64,000 nt of DNA from Rubricella aquisinus (lineage in GTDB: Bacteria; Pseudomonadota; Alphaproteobacteria; Rhodobacterales; Rhodobacteraceae). Under the pieces are notes generated by a model. The model was given only the letters and a program-made list of their open reading frames with translations, was not told the DNA's origin and made no database searches. A program made the translations under genes and the position numbers. Each line of letters begins with the position of its first letter. Positions within the stretch are counted from its first letter, which is position 1. Below, piece after piece: positions 42,073-49,919 of this stretch. The stretch lies in assembly GCF_014199445.1 (NCBI RefSeq), contig NZ_JACIJS010000007.1:1-64000 (forward strand), written 5' to 3'.

Positions 42073-43086
42073 TCAGGCCGGGGGCGGGCCAAGCGACGCG
42101 CGCCAAATCAAATCCGTATCGAACTGGACGGAGTCCGGCCGCTGTCCGGTCTTGATCCAGCCGATCAGGAGGTGCGCGGCCATCCGGCCCATCCGGCGGT
42201 GCGGAACGCGGATCGTCGTCAGCGCCGGATCCACCGCCGTGGCCAGTTCGATGTCGTCAAATCCGAGGACGGACACATCGCGCGGAACGCTCAGCCCCGC
42301 CTGCCGCACGGCCTTGAGCACACCAGCAGCTTGAACGTCGTTGCCGCATAGGATCACCGTTGGCGGCTCCGGCAGCGAAATCAGGGCCCGCGCGATGCCT
42401 ACGGTCTGCTCGATATCGTAGCTGCCCTCGACAAGATAAGGCGGCTCAAGCGTCAGCCCCGCGTCGGCAAGAGTGGCTCGCACACCGTCCACACGGGCGC
42501 GGGCACGATCATTGCCCTTGGTGATCCCGGCGATCATCGCGAACCGCCGGTGCCCGAGTTGAAGCGCCTGCGTGACCAGTTTTGCCGCCGCCGCACTGTT
42601 GTCGAACCCGATGCTTAACTGCTGACCCGATGGCGCGGTGGTCCATAAAAGCGCATAGGGCACCGCCCGCCCCTCCAGAAGCTCATAGACCCGTGCCGCG
42701 CGCGCCTGCCCGATCAGGATCAATCCATCCACGCCACGCGACAGGAGCGCGCGGACCTGCTGCTCTTCGCGCTCTGGATCATATTGCGAGGTCGCCACCA
42801 GAAGCGTTACGCCCATGGTCGTCAATTCTTCCTGAAGGCTTTGCAAGGCGCGCGCAAAAATCGCGTTGTCCATCGTCGGGATCACCGCGCCGATCGTGTT
42901 GGTCCGTCCCGAGGCAAGCGCCTGTCCGCCAAAATCGGGCGTATAGCCAAGGGCTTGCACCGCTTGTTGCACCGCATCTCGCGTCGTCTCACGCACACGG
43001 TCAGGGGAGTTCAATGCGCGCGAAACCGTCGCTGTCGAAACATTCGCAAGGGTCGCCACGTCCTGAATGGTCGGCTGTCGTTTCAC
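42073..43086 (-). CDS. LacI-family regulator of the sulfonate operon
   Basis: 337 residues from a GTG start, the family length. N-terminal LacI helix-turn-helix (TIQDVATLANVSTATVSRALN), hinge and a periplasmic-binding-protein-like sensor domain. An ATG further upstream in frame would include the operator region and is rejected. Divergent from the DHPS operon, with two LacI-type palindromes between them (43154-43189). Inducer likely the transported sulfonate or a breakdown product. Confidence 0.88.
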   Translation of the reverse strand: MKRQPTIQDVATLANVSTATVSRALNSPDRVRETTRDAVQQAVQALGYTPDFGGQALASGRTNTIGAVIPTMDNAIFARALQSLQEELTTMGVTLLVATSQYDPEREEQQVRALLSRGVDGLILIGQARAARVYELLEGRAVPYALLWTTAPSGQQLSIGFDNSAAAAKLVTQALQLGHRRFAMIAGITKGNDRARARVDGVRATLADAGLTLEPPYLVEGSYDIEQTVGIARALISLPEPPTVILCGNDVQAAGVLKAVRQAGLSVPRDVSVLGFDDIELATAVDPALTTIRVPHRRMGRMAAHLLIGWIKTGQRPDSVQFDTDLIWRASLGPPPA

Positions 43087-43153
43087 GCCTGTCTCATTCC
43101 TCTTGGGTATTTTCGGGCATGGTACACGGAATTGGCCGGAAGGATACGGAAAA

Positions 43154-43191
43154 TGTAAACGCTTGCTTTGCGATATGTAAGCGCTTACAAA
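43154..43191 (+). promoter_or_regulatory. Operon promoter with two LacI-type operators
   Basis: TGTAAGCGCTTACA (43176-43189) is a perfect 14-bp palindrome; TGTAAACGCTTGCT (43154-43167) is an imperfect second copy 22 bases upstream. A promoter TTGCTT (43163-43168), 17-base spacer, TACAAA (43186-43191) overlaps both: the first site covers the -35, the second the -10. Same spacing, two DNA turns, favours cooperative binding of a LacI-type dimer pair. Confidence 0.75.
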
Positions 43192-43235
43192 TTTCATAGG
43201 CGGACGATTCGATCCGCGACAAAAGGGAGAAGAAC

Positions 43236-43439
43236 ATGGCTCGCAACGGCACTGGACTGCTGCTGATCTCGCTTGTGATCTTTCTCATCTATTTCGGAAA
43301 TGTGGCGCTTGGCGCGGCGGATCAGGCCAAATTCCTCTCGGATGTGCCGGAGATGCTGACCTTGCTGCTTTCCGTGATCTTTTTTGTCGCCGGTGTGCTC
43401 ATCAAAGAAGCAAACGCCCCCGGGAAATCCAGAAAATAA
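43236..43439 (+). CDS. 67-residue membrane protein heading the sulfonate operon
   Basis: Two membrane helices (about 6-27 and 40-57) with a short loop, ending in a basic tail (APGKSRK). AAGGGAG lies before the ATG, and the gene stands directly after the repressed promoter, 34 bp before the TRAP binding protein. It is not one of the three usual TRAP components. A role in transporter assembly or regulation is possible from position only; no family recognised. Confidence 0.7.
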   Translation: MARNGTGLLLISLVIFLIYFGNVALGAADQAKFLSDVPEMLTLLLSVIFFVAGVLIKEANAPGKSRK

Positions 43440-43473
43440 GACGACACCAAGTCCAATAGGGAGGACATTTTCC

Positions 43474-44628
43474 ATGACAGACCAAAAGACCAAGGCGGAG
43501 ATCGCATCCGTCGAGCGACGCAACTTCCTCAAGCTGGCCAGCACGGGCGGCTTCACCGCAGCCGTTGTGGCTGGTGCGGCAGGCACCCTGTGGTCGTCCG
43601 AGGCCGTTGCGCAATCCGCGAATGAAGAGCGTGAGCGTGAGGCAGCCGCCGAATACACCATGACGCTGGCAACAGCCTATGTGCTGGGTGCATCCCGGTC
43701 CTATCCGATCATGCAACTCGACCTGAAAGAAAACATCCAGAACGCGACCAACGGTAAGGTCTATGTCAAGCTCGCACCCGGTGGGCAGCTTGGTGCAGGT
43801 GGCGCGCTCGCACAGGCGGTGCAGGCAAACACGATCCAGTGTGCGCAGCATTCGCTGGCGAACTTCGCGCCGTTTGCTTCCACCGTTGATCTGATCAACA
43901 TGCCTTATCTGTGCGGGTCCAACCAGCGCTTCACCAACCTCGTGACCTCCGACACCTGGAAAACCGAAGTGCACCCGAAGGTCGAAGCCGCAGGCTTCAA
44001 GGCGCTGATGTATATCAACATCGACCCGCGCGTCGTTGCAGTCCGCGCAGGCGGTGCAGGCCCTGTCCTGACGCCGGGCGATCTGGATGGCGTGAAGTTC
44101 CGCGTGCCGGGCTCCGCGATGCTTCAGCAGTATTACCGCATGGTCGGCGCGAACCCGACGCCGGTTGCATGGGGCGAAACCCCGTCCGCGATCAAGCAGG
44201 GCGTTGCAGACGCACTCGATCCGTCCGTCGGCGCACTCTATGTGTTCGGCTTCAAGGACATCCTGTCCCATGTCACCTTCACTCAGGCGGTGCCGGACAG
44301 TCAGGTTTATTCCATGAACCTTGAGTGGTTTAACAGCCTGCCGATGGACGTGCAGGAAGGGATTGAGTTCGCGGGTGAGCTGACCGCGCACCAGAACCTC
44401 GCCAAAGTGCCGTCCGCACGCACCTACGCCATGGCCGAGCTTGCCAAGGCGGGCGTGCAGTTCCACTCCCTCTCCGACGATCAATTGGCCGAGTGGCAGG
44501 CCGCTGGTGGCTACCAGAACAGCGAGTGGGACCAGTTCAAGGTCGATCTCGCGGGCTCCATGGACGCGTTCGCGCGGCTTGAAGAGGCCGCCGGCACCAT
44601 GGGCCGCTACTACGTCCACGACGCATAA
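43474..44628 (+). CDS. TRAP transporter substrate-binding protein (DctP type)
   Basis: 384 residues. A twin-arginine signal (ERRNFLKLAS, RR at 15-16) implies export in folded form through Tat, unusual but known for TRAP receptors. The mature part has DctP features, including PRVVAVRAGGAGPV and LDGVKFRVPGSAMLQQYYRMVGANPTPVAWGE with the conserved arginine that binds the substrate carboxylate or sulfonate. The downstream 44636 hairpin may keep its message more abundant than that of the membrane subunits. Confidence 0.92.
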   Translation: MTDQKTKAEIASVERRNFLKLASTGGFTAAVVAGAAGTLWSSEAVAQSANEEREREAAAEYTMTLATAYVLGASRSYPIMQLDLKENIQNATNGKVYVKLAPGGQLGAGGALAQAVQANTIQCAQHSLANFAPFASTVDLINMPYLCGSNQRFTNLVTSDTWKTEVHPKVEAAGFKALMYINIDPRVVAVRAGGAGPVLTPGDLDGVKFRVPGSAMLQQYYRMVGANPTPVAWGETPSAIKQGVADALDPSVGALYVFGFKDILSHVTFTQAVPDSQVYSMNLEWFNSLPMDVQEGIEFAGELTAHQNLAKVPSARTYAMAELAKAGVQFHSLSDDQLAEWQAAGGYQNSEWDQFKVDLAGSMDAFARLEEAAGTMGRYYVHDA

Positions 44629-44635
44629 TGTTGAC

Positions 44636-44662
44636 GGGGCGGTCCTGCGCAGGGGCCGCCCC
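44636..44662 (+). promoter_or_regulatory. Hairpin between TRAP binding-protein and membrane-subunit genes
   Basis: GGGGCGG (44636-44642) pairs with CCGCCCC (44656-44662) with a 13-base loop and no T-run. Such stems after a binding-protein gene usually protect the 5' message and lower expression of the downstream permease genes. Confidence 0.55.
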
Positions 44663-44751
44663 GCTCACATGACGATCCAATAAAAACAAGAATACCTATG
44701 CCGGTAACGTGAGTGGTGCGGGGTCCATCCGCATCCAGACGGGAGGATTGT

Positions 44752-45267
44752 ATGTCACCTACACTCAAGGCCATTGACAGAAATCTGGAGCGCTGGGCGC
44801 TGTTGGTTTTCTACGTCATGCTGGTCGCGACGATGTTCATCGAAGTGATCCGGCGGGAGGTGTTTTCCTACTCGTCGATCTGGGGTGAGGAGATCGTGCG
44901 ATACTCCTTTATCTATCTGGCATGGATTGGTGCCGCCGCTGCTGTAAAGGAGCGGGGGCACATCCGCATTGACGTGCTACTGCATTATCTGGGCAAGCGG
45001 ATAAAGACGCTGCTCTACATTTTTGGCGATCTGGTGATGCTCGCCGTGGCCGTCGTGGCGTTCTATTATTCCTACGAAACCGCGCATATCGCGCAAAAAT
45101 TCGGCAACGTGACCCACGGGTTGCGCATTGGGCAGGTCTGGTTCCTTGCCGCTGTGCCGATCGGTTTCGCCATGGTGATCTTCCGCCTGATCCAGTCGCT
45201 CCTGCGCGACATCAAAGACCTTCGAAACGGCAATGACGTTTACGAAGGCGACAAATTGTTCGACTAA
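44752..45267 (+). CDS. TRAP transporter small membrane subunit (DctQ type)
   Basis: 171 residues with four membrane helices. The conserved IWGEEIVRYSFIYLAWIGAAAAVKERGHI block of DctQ proteins lies after helix two. The small subunit pairs with the large subunit in the inner membrane to move substrate with sodium. Start 44752 is set by GGGAGG; the large-subunit gene begins 13 bp after its stop. Confidence 0.9.
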   Translation: MSPTLKAIDRNLERWALLVFYVMLVATMFIEVIRREVFSYSSIWGEEIVRYSFIYLAWIGAAAAVKERGHIRIDVLLHYLGKRIKTLLYIFGDLVMLAVAVVAFYYSYETAHIAQKFGNVTHGLRIGQVWFLAAVPIGFAMVIFRLIQSLLRDIKDLRNGNDVYEGDKLFD

Positions 45268-45280
45268 GGGGGGTATCGCT

Positions 45281-46612
45281 ATGCTTTGGGCTCAACTTGG
45301 TCCGCAGACCGTCGAACTTGGGTGGGATTTTTACGGCCCGGTTCTGATTTTCGTGGTGTTGGTCGCACTTGCCGTGCCCGTCTGGGCGGCCATCGGCACC
45401 TCCGCCATCCTTATGCTGATGTGGTCGGGCGCGCTGCCGCTCAGCCTTGTCGGGGAGAAGCTTTTCTCCGGCATCGACGCCTTCGCGCTGACCGCCGTGC
45501 CATTGTTCATCCTGACAGGCGACGTGCTGGTCCGAACCGGGCTCAGTCGAAAATTCCTCGACGTGGCGGAGGCATTGACGCAATTCGCCAAGGGTGGCTT
45601 TGGCTCCGCGACCGTTCTGGTCTGTGGTATGTTCGCGGCGATCTCCGGGTCTGATGCCGCTGGCGCTGCCGCGGTCGGTCGGATGACCATCGACCGCCTT
45701 GTCGAAAGCGGCTATCCGCGCCCCTATGCCTGTGCGCTGGTCGCGGCGGGTGCCTGTACCGGTATCCTGATCCCGCCTTCCATCGCCTATATCATCATCG
45801 GTCTTGTGCTGGGCATATCGGCCTCCACGCTGTTCCTTGCCGCGGTCATTCCCGGGCTAGCGATCCTCGTCTCGATCCTAGTGACCAACATCATCATGAA
45901 CCGGCTCTATGGCTGGGAAGGGGGCGGGAACATTTCCGCTGGGGAGTATTTCTCCCGCCTGTGGCAGGCGCTGAAATCGGGTTGGTATGCGTTCATCGTA
46001 CCCGGCATCATCTTCTATGGCATTTTCTCGGGTCGTCTGACCCCGACGGAGGCAGGCGCCACAGCGGTGGTTGTGACCATCGGGATGGGCTTCTTCCTTG
46101 GCACGCTGAAATTCTCCGACTTCCCGGCGATGCTGGTCAGCTCCGCGAAGGTGAATGGTGTGATCCTCCCGATCATCGCCTTCTCCATCCCGCTGGCCGA
46201 AGCACTGGCCATTATCGGTGTTCCGCAGGGCTTTGTCGCTGTCGCCACAGGCGTGAGCGAGGAGCCGTGGGTTCTGATCCTGATGATGATCTGCATCCTG
46301 ATTGCAGCGGGCTGCGTGATGGAGACGACGCCGAACATCGTGATCCTCGCGCCGATCCTGTTGCCACTGGCCGAGAATATCGGAATGAACGAAATCCAGT
46401 TCTGCATCATGATGATTACGGCGCTGGGTGTCGGGTTCATCACACCACCACTGGGGCTGAACCTCTTTGTGGTGTCAGGGATAACGGGTGAATCGATCCT
46501 CAAGATCGCCTACCGCGCCATTCCCTTCGTTTTCTTCATGCTGATCGTGACGCTGATGATTGCCTACATCCCGGTGATCTCCACAGCGATGCTTCCAGAT
46601 ATCTATAAATAG
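45281..46612 (+). CDS. TRAP transporter large membrane subunit (DctM type)
   Basis: 443 residues with about twelve helices. Family signatures: TAVPLFILTGDVLVRTGLS, SGSDAAGAAAVGRMTIDR and GACTGILIPPSIAYIIIG. Together with the two preceding genes it completes a TRAP system, here probably HpsKLM-like for dihydroxypropanesulfonate, inferred from the catabolic genes that follow. A strong GGGGGG ribosome site precedes ATG 45281. Confidence 0.92.
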   Translation: MLWAQLGPQTVELGWDFYGPVLIFVVLVALAVPVWAAIGTSAILMLMWSGALPLSLVGEKLFSGIDAFALTAVPLFILTGDVLVRTGLSRKFLDVAEALTQFAKGGFGSATVLVCGMFAAISGSDAAGAAAVGRMTIDRLVESGYPRPYACALVAAGACTGILIPPSIAYIIIGLVLGISASTLFLAAVIPGLAILVSILVTNIIMNRLYGWEGGGNISAGEYFSRLWQALKSGWYAFIVPGIIFYGIFSGRLTPTEAGATAVVVTIGMGFFLGTLKFSDFPAMLVSSAKVNGVILPIIAFSIPLAEALAIIGVPQGFVAVATGVSEEPWVLILMMICILIAAGCVMETTPNIVILAPILLPLAENIGMNEIQFCIMMITALGVGFITPPLGLNLFVVSGITGESILKIAYRAIPFVFFMLIVTLMIAYIPVISTAMLPDIYK

Positions 46613-46622
46613 GATTGATCCA

Positions 46623-47930
46623 ATGAGTGTGGACTACCTCAAAAAAGCGACCAAACACGCAACTGACGATGCGGGCGACGTGCGGGCAACCGTGCAGGCC
46701 ATCCTTGATGAGATCGAGGCAGGTGGTGACGAAGCAGCCAAGAAATACGCAGCCAAGTTCGACCGCTATGAGGGCAATGTCGTCCTCACCCGCGACGAGA
46801 TCGACGCTGCCGCTGCCGAAGTGCCGCAAAAGCTGAAGGACGATATCCGGTTCGCCTATGACAATGTGCGGATGTTTGCGGAAGCGCAGAAATCGACCAT
46901 TCAGGATATGGAGGTCGAAATCCGCCCCGGTCTGATCGCGGGGCAGCGCGCGATCCCCTGTCAGGCGGCGGGCTGTTATGCCCCCGGTGGGCGCTATAGC
47001 CATATCGCATCCGCATTGATGACCGTTACCACGGCGAAGGTCGCAGGCTGTGGTCACATCACCGCTTGCTCCCCGCCGCGTCCGGGGATCGGGATTGCGC
47101 CTGCGATCATCTATACCGCTGATCTGTGCGGCGCGGATAAGATCCTCGCCCTTGGCGGTGTGCAGGGAATTGCCGCGATGGCGTTTGGCCTGTTTGGCCT
47201 GCCAAAAGCGGACATCCTCGTTGGCCCCGGCAACCAGTTTGTTGCAGAGGCCAAGCGTATCCTTTTTGGCCGCGTTGGCATCGACATGTTCGCCGGTCCG
47301 ACGGACAGCCTGATCCTCGCGGATGAAACCGCCGATCCTTACATGGTCGCGTGGGATCTGGTGAGCCAGGCGGAGCATGGCTACAACTCGCCCGTATGGC
47401 TCGCCACGACGCACCGCCCCTTGGCCGAGAAGGTGATGGAGATGGTGCCGCAGATGATTAGCGAGCTGCCGAACCTCAACGCGGAGAATGCAGCGCGCGC
47501 TTGGGCCGATATGGCCGAAGTGATGGTCGTGCCCGATCGTGAGGGTCTTGCGCAGGTTGCCGACGATTACGCGCCTGAGCATTTGCATGTGCAGGCCGCG
47601 GACCTTGATTGGTTCCTCAACCGGTTGCAGTGCTATGGCTCGCTCTTCCTTGGGGAGCAGACGACGGTGTCCTTCGGGGATAAGGCCGCTGGCCCGAACC
47701 ACGTTCTGCCCACATCGGGGGCCGCGCGCTACACTGGTGGTCTGTCGGTGCACAAGTATATGAAGCTCGTGACATGGCAGCGCGCGACCGAAGCCGCGTC
47801 GAAAGACGTGGCCGAGGCGACGGCCCGCATTTCCCGCCTTGAAGGGATGGAAGGGCACGCAAAAGCTGCGGATATTCGTCTGGAAAAATACTTCCCGAAC
47901 GAAAAGTTCGACCTGACGGCAAATGGCTGA
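46623..47930 (+). CDS. hpsN: Sulfopropanediol 3-dehydrogenase HpsN
   Basis: 435 residues in the histidinol-dehydrogenase family. HpsN oxidises (R)-2,3-dihydroxypropane-1-sulfonate in two NAD steps to (R)-sulfolactate. Features: CQAAGCYAPGGRYSH, GPGNQFVAEAKRILFGRVGID, zinc-ligand segment SQAEHGYNS, VADDYAPEHL with catalytic Glu-His, and C-terminal EGMEGHA. A true HisD would stand in a his operon; here TRAP genes precede it and hpsO/hpsP follow. My recollection of HpsN sequences agrees closely. Overlaps hpsO by eight bases. Confidence 0.82.
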   Translation: MSVDYLKKATKHATDDAGDVRATVQAILDEIEAGGDEAAKKYAAKFDRYEGNVVLTRDEIDAAAAEVPQKLKDDIRFAYDNVRMFAEAQKSTIQDMEVEIRPGLIAGQRAIPCQAAGCYAPGGRYSHIASALMTVTTAKVAGCGHITACSPPRPGIGIAPAIIYTADLCGADKILALGGVQGIAAMAFGLFGLPKADILVGPGNQFVAEAKRILFGRVGIDMFAGPTDSLILADETADPYMVAWDLVSQAEHGYNSPVWLATTHRPLAEKVMEMVPQMISELPNLNAENAARAWADMAEVMVVPDREGLAQVADDYAPEHLHVQAADLDWFLNRLQCYGSLFLGEQTTVSFGDKAAGPNHVLPTSGAARYTGGLSVHKYMKLVTWQRATEAASKDVAEATARISRLEGMEGHAKAADIRLEKYFPNEKFDLTANG

Positions 47931-48678
47931 CGCGATGTTCGATGTGGCAGGCCGTGTGGCCTGCGTGACCGGGGCCAGTTCTGGCCTTGGTCAGGTCATC
48001 GCCACGGCATTGGCAGAGCGGGGGGCAAAGGTCGTGGGCCTTGCCCGCCGCGCGGGCCAGTTGGAAGACTGGTCCGATGCGACATCGGGGGAGACGGCTA
48101 TCCTGCCCTGTGACCTGTCGGACCCATCCCAAATGGCCACAATCGCAAAGGCCGCGGCAGAGCCATTCGGCGCGCCCGATATCCTCGTGAACGCGGCGGG
48201 GATCAACACGCGTGAAGCCGCCGATGACGTGACCGCCGAAGGCTGGAAGGTCACGATTGATCTGAACCTCTCGACGCCCTTTTTCCTTGCTCAGGCGCTG
48301 GTACCTGCGATGCAGGAAAAGCGCTGGGGCCGGATCGTGAACTTCGCGTCGCTCCAGACCGAGCGCGCCTTTCCCGGTGGCATCGCTTATGGCGCGTCAA
48401 AGGGTGGGGTTGGGCAGATGACCCGGGCCATGGCCGAAGCATGGTCAAAGCATGGGATCACCGCAAACGCGCTGGCACCCGGTTTCTTTCCGACCGAACT
48501 GACCGGCGCGGTGTTTGCCGATCCCGAACGCGCGGCGCGCAACGCGGCGCAAACCTGCATCGGGCGCAATGGCGAGGGCGATGATCTGGTCGGCCCGGCG
48601 CTGTTCCTCTGCTCGGAGGCAAGCCGCTATGTGACCGGGCAGATACTCTATGTTGACGGGGGATATACCGCAAAATGA
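47923..48678 (+). CDS. hpsO: HpsO-like short-chain dehydrogenase
   Basis: 251 residues. TGASSGLG nucleotide loop (about 16-23), NAAGINT, catalytic FASLQT serine and YGASK. In known DHPS pathways HpsO and HpsP interconvert the two enantiomers through 2-oxo-3-hydroxypropanesulfonate, so that HpsN can use the R form. Start overlaps hpsN by eight bases and stop overlaps hpsP by four, showing one coupled unit. Identity rests on the neighbourhood more than on unique motifs. Confidence 0.75.
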   Translation: MADAMFDVAGRVACVTGASSGLGQVIATALAERGAKVVGLARRAGQLEDWSDATSGETAILPCDLSDPSQMATIAKAAAEPFGAPDILVNAAGINTREAADDVTAEGWKVTIDLNLSTPFFLAQALVPAMQEKRWGRIVNFASLQTERAFPGGIAYGASKGGVGQMTRAMAEAWSKHGITANALAPGFFPTELTGAVFADPERAARNAAQTCIGRNGEGDDLVGPALFLCSEASRYVTGQILYVDGGYTAK

Positions 48679-49658
48679 AGGCGCTCGTGTATACAGGGCC
48701 GCATCAGCTTGAGATGCGAGACATGCCGGACCCCCAGCCGGGCGAGGACGCGCTGATCCGCATCGCGGCCGTGGGCATTTGCGGCTCTGACATGCACGCA
48801 TGGGCGGGGCATGATGACCGCCGCCCGGCGCCGCTGATCCTTGGTCATGAGGTCGCCGGAGAGGTCATCGCAGGACCGATGATGGGCAAACGTGTGACGG
48901 TCAATCCACTGGTCACCTGTGGCACCTGCCGGGCCTGCAAGGCGGGCCGCGACAACCTTTGCCCGACACGGCAGATCATCTCCATGCCGCCGCGCGAAGG
49001 CGGCTTTGCCGAGATGGTGGCGATGCCGCCCGAAAACCTTGTTGAAGTGCCCGATGGCGTACCGCTGGAAAAGGCCGCCTTGGCGGAGCCTTTGGCCTGT
49101 GGCTGGCACGCGGTCCGGTTGGGGGCACATGCGCTCGACATACCTTTGAGCGAGGCTGTCTGCGTGGTGCAGGGCGGCGGGGCCATTGGGCTCGGCGCAG
49201 CCCTTGTGCTGCGTGCGCAGGGTGCGAAACAGATCATCGTGAGTGAGCCGCATCCGGGCCGCCGCGCGATTGTCGCGGCGCAAGGCTTCGAGGTGCTCAA
49301 CCCGATGGCGCAGGACGCGCCGCGCGATGTGGATTTCGTGGTTGATGGCGTCGGATTCGAGGCGACACGGGCCGCCGCGAGCGACATGGCGCGCCCCGGC
49401 GGGGTGATCGTGCATGTCGGCCTTGGCGGCGGAGGGGCGGGGCTGAATATCCGCCGCATGACGCTTCAGGAAATCACCTTTATCGGCACCTATACCTACA
49501 CCAAGCAGGATTTCCGCGACACGGCAGCCGCCATTTTTGACGGCAGCCTTGGTCCGCTCGATTGGACCGAACAGCGCGCGCTGACCGACGGCGCGGGGGC
49601 CTTTGACGATATCGCGGCGGGCCGTGCGGCAACGCCAAAGATCGTGCTCATCCCCTAA
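48675..49658 (+). CDS. hpsP: HpsP-like zinc-dependent alcohol dehydrogenase
   Basis: 327 residues, medium-chain dehydrogenase. Catalytic zinc ligands GICGSD and LGHEVAGEV, structural zinc loop CGTCRACKAGRDNLC with four cysteines, and the NAD-binding GGGAIGLGAA strand. Probable partner of HpsO in racemising DHPS. It is the last gene of the operon; a GC-rich hairpin at 49702 follows. Confidence 0.75.
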   Translation: MKALVYTGPHQLEMRDMPDPQPGEDALIRIAAVGICGSDMHAWAGHDDRRPAPLILGHEVAGEVIAGPMMGKRVTVNPLVTCGTCRACKAGRDNLCPTRQIISMPPREGGFAEMVAMPPENLVEVPDGVPLEKAALAEPLACGWHAVRLGAHALDIPLSEAVCVVQGGGAIGLGAALVLRAQGAKQIIVSEPHPGRRAIVAAQGFEVLNPMAQDAPRDVDFVVDGVGFEATRAAASDMARPGGVIVHVGLGGGGAGLNIRRMTLQEITFIGTYTYTKQDFRDTAAAIFDGSLGPLDWTEQRALTDGAGAFDDIAAGRAATPKIVLIP

Positions 49659-49701
49659 TAAGGGTCTGAAACAACTTCATTTTTTGGGATTTCGCGTCGC
49701 C

Positions 49702-49717
49702 CCCTCCTGCGGGAGGG
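49702..49717. other. Short hairpin between hpsP and tRNA-Glu
   Basis: CCCTCC (49702-49707), TGCG loop, GGAGGG (49712-49717), directly beside the tRNA 3' end. No T-run follows on the plus strand and the minus strand continues GGCGACG, so it is at best a weak or Rho-assisted stop for either transcript. Confidence 0.4.
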
Positions 49718-49793
49718 TGGTACGCCCTACGGGACTCGAACCCGTGTTTCCGCCGTGAAAGGGCGGCGTCCTAGACCACTAGACGAAGGGCGC
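49718..49793 (-). tRNA. tRNA-Glu (UUC)
   Basis: 76 bases on the minus strand, starting GCGCCCTTCGTCTAGTGG and ending AGGGCGT-A-CCA with encoded CCA. Anticodon arm CCGCC-CTTTCAC-GGCGG gives TTC; T arm ACGGGTTCGAGTCCCGT. The first acceptor pair is a G-U wobble, the rest pair normally. Confidence 0.95.
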
Positions 49794-49919
49794 ATCGCTG
49801 TGCGTGAGGCGGTGTTTAGGGGAATCGACGGGGCCGCGCAAGAGGCTTTTGACGCTTTTTTACACTTCCTTTTCCCGGTCGGAAAAAACCGGCATCCGGG
49901 GCGTATTGGCCCATTGGTT

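Noticed and set aside
42073-43197. Longer LacI start near 43197
   Set aside because: The added 37 codons would translate through the two operators and promoter; the LacI helix-turn-helix begins right after the GTG at 43086.
46623-47930. Annotation as true histidinol dehydrogenase (hisD)
   Set aside because: No histidine biosynthesis genes nearby; TRAP genes precede it and two further alcohol dehydrogenases overlap it in the HpsNOP order.
49702-49717. Terminator of the hps operon
   Set aside because: The stem is good but there is no T-run on the plus strand; recorded as a hairpin of unknown role.
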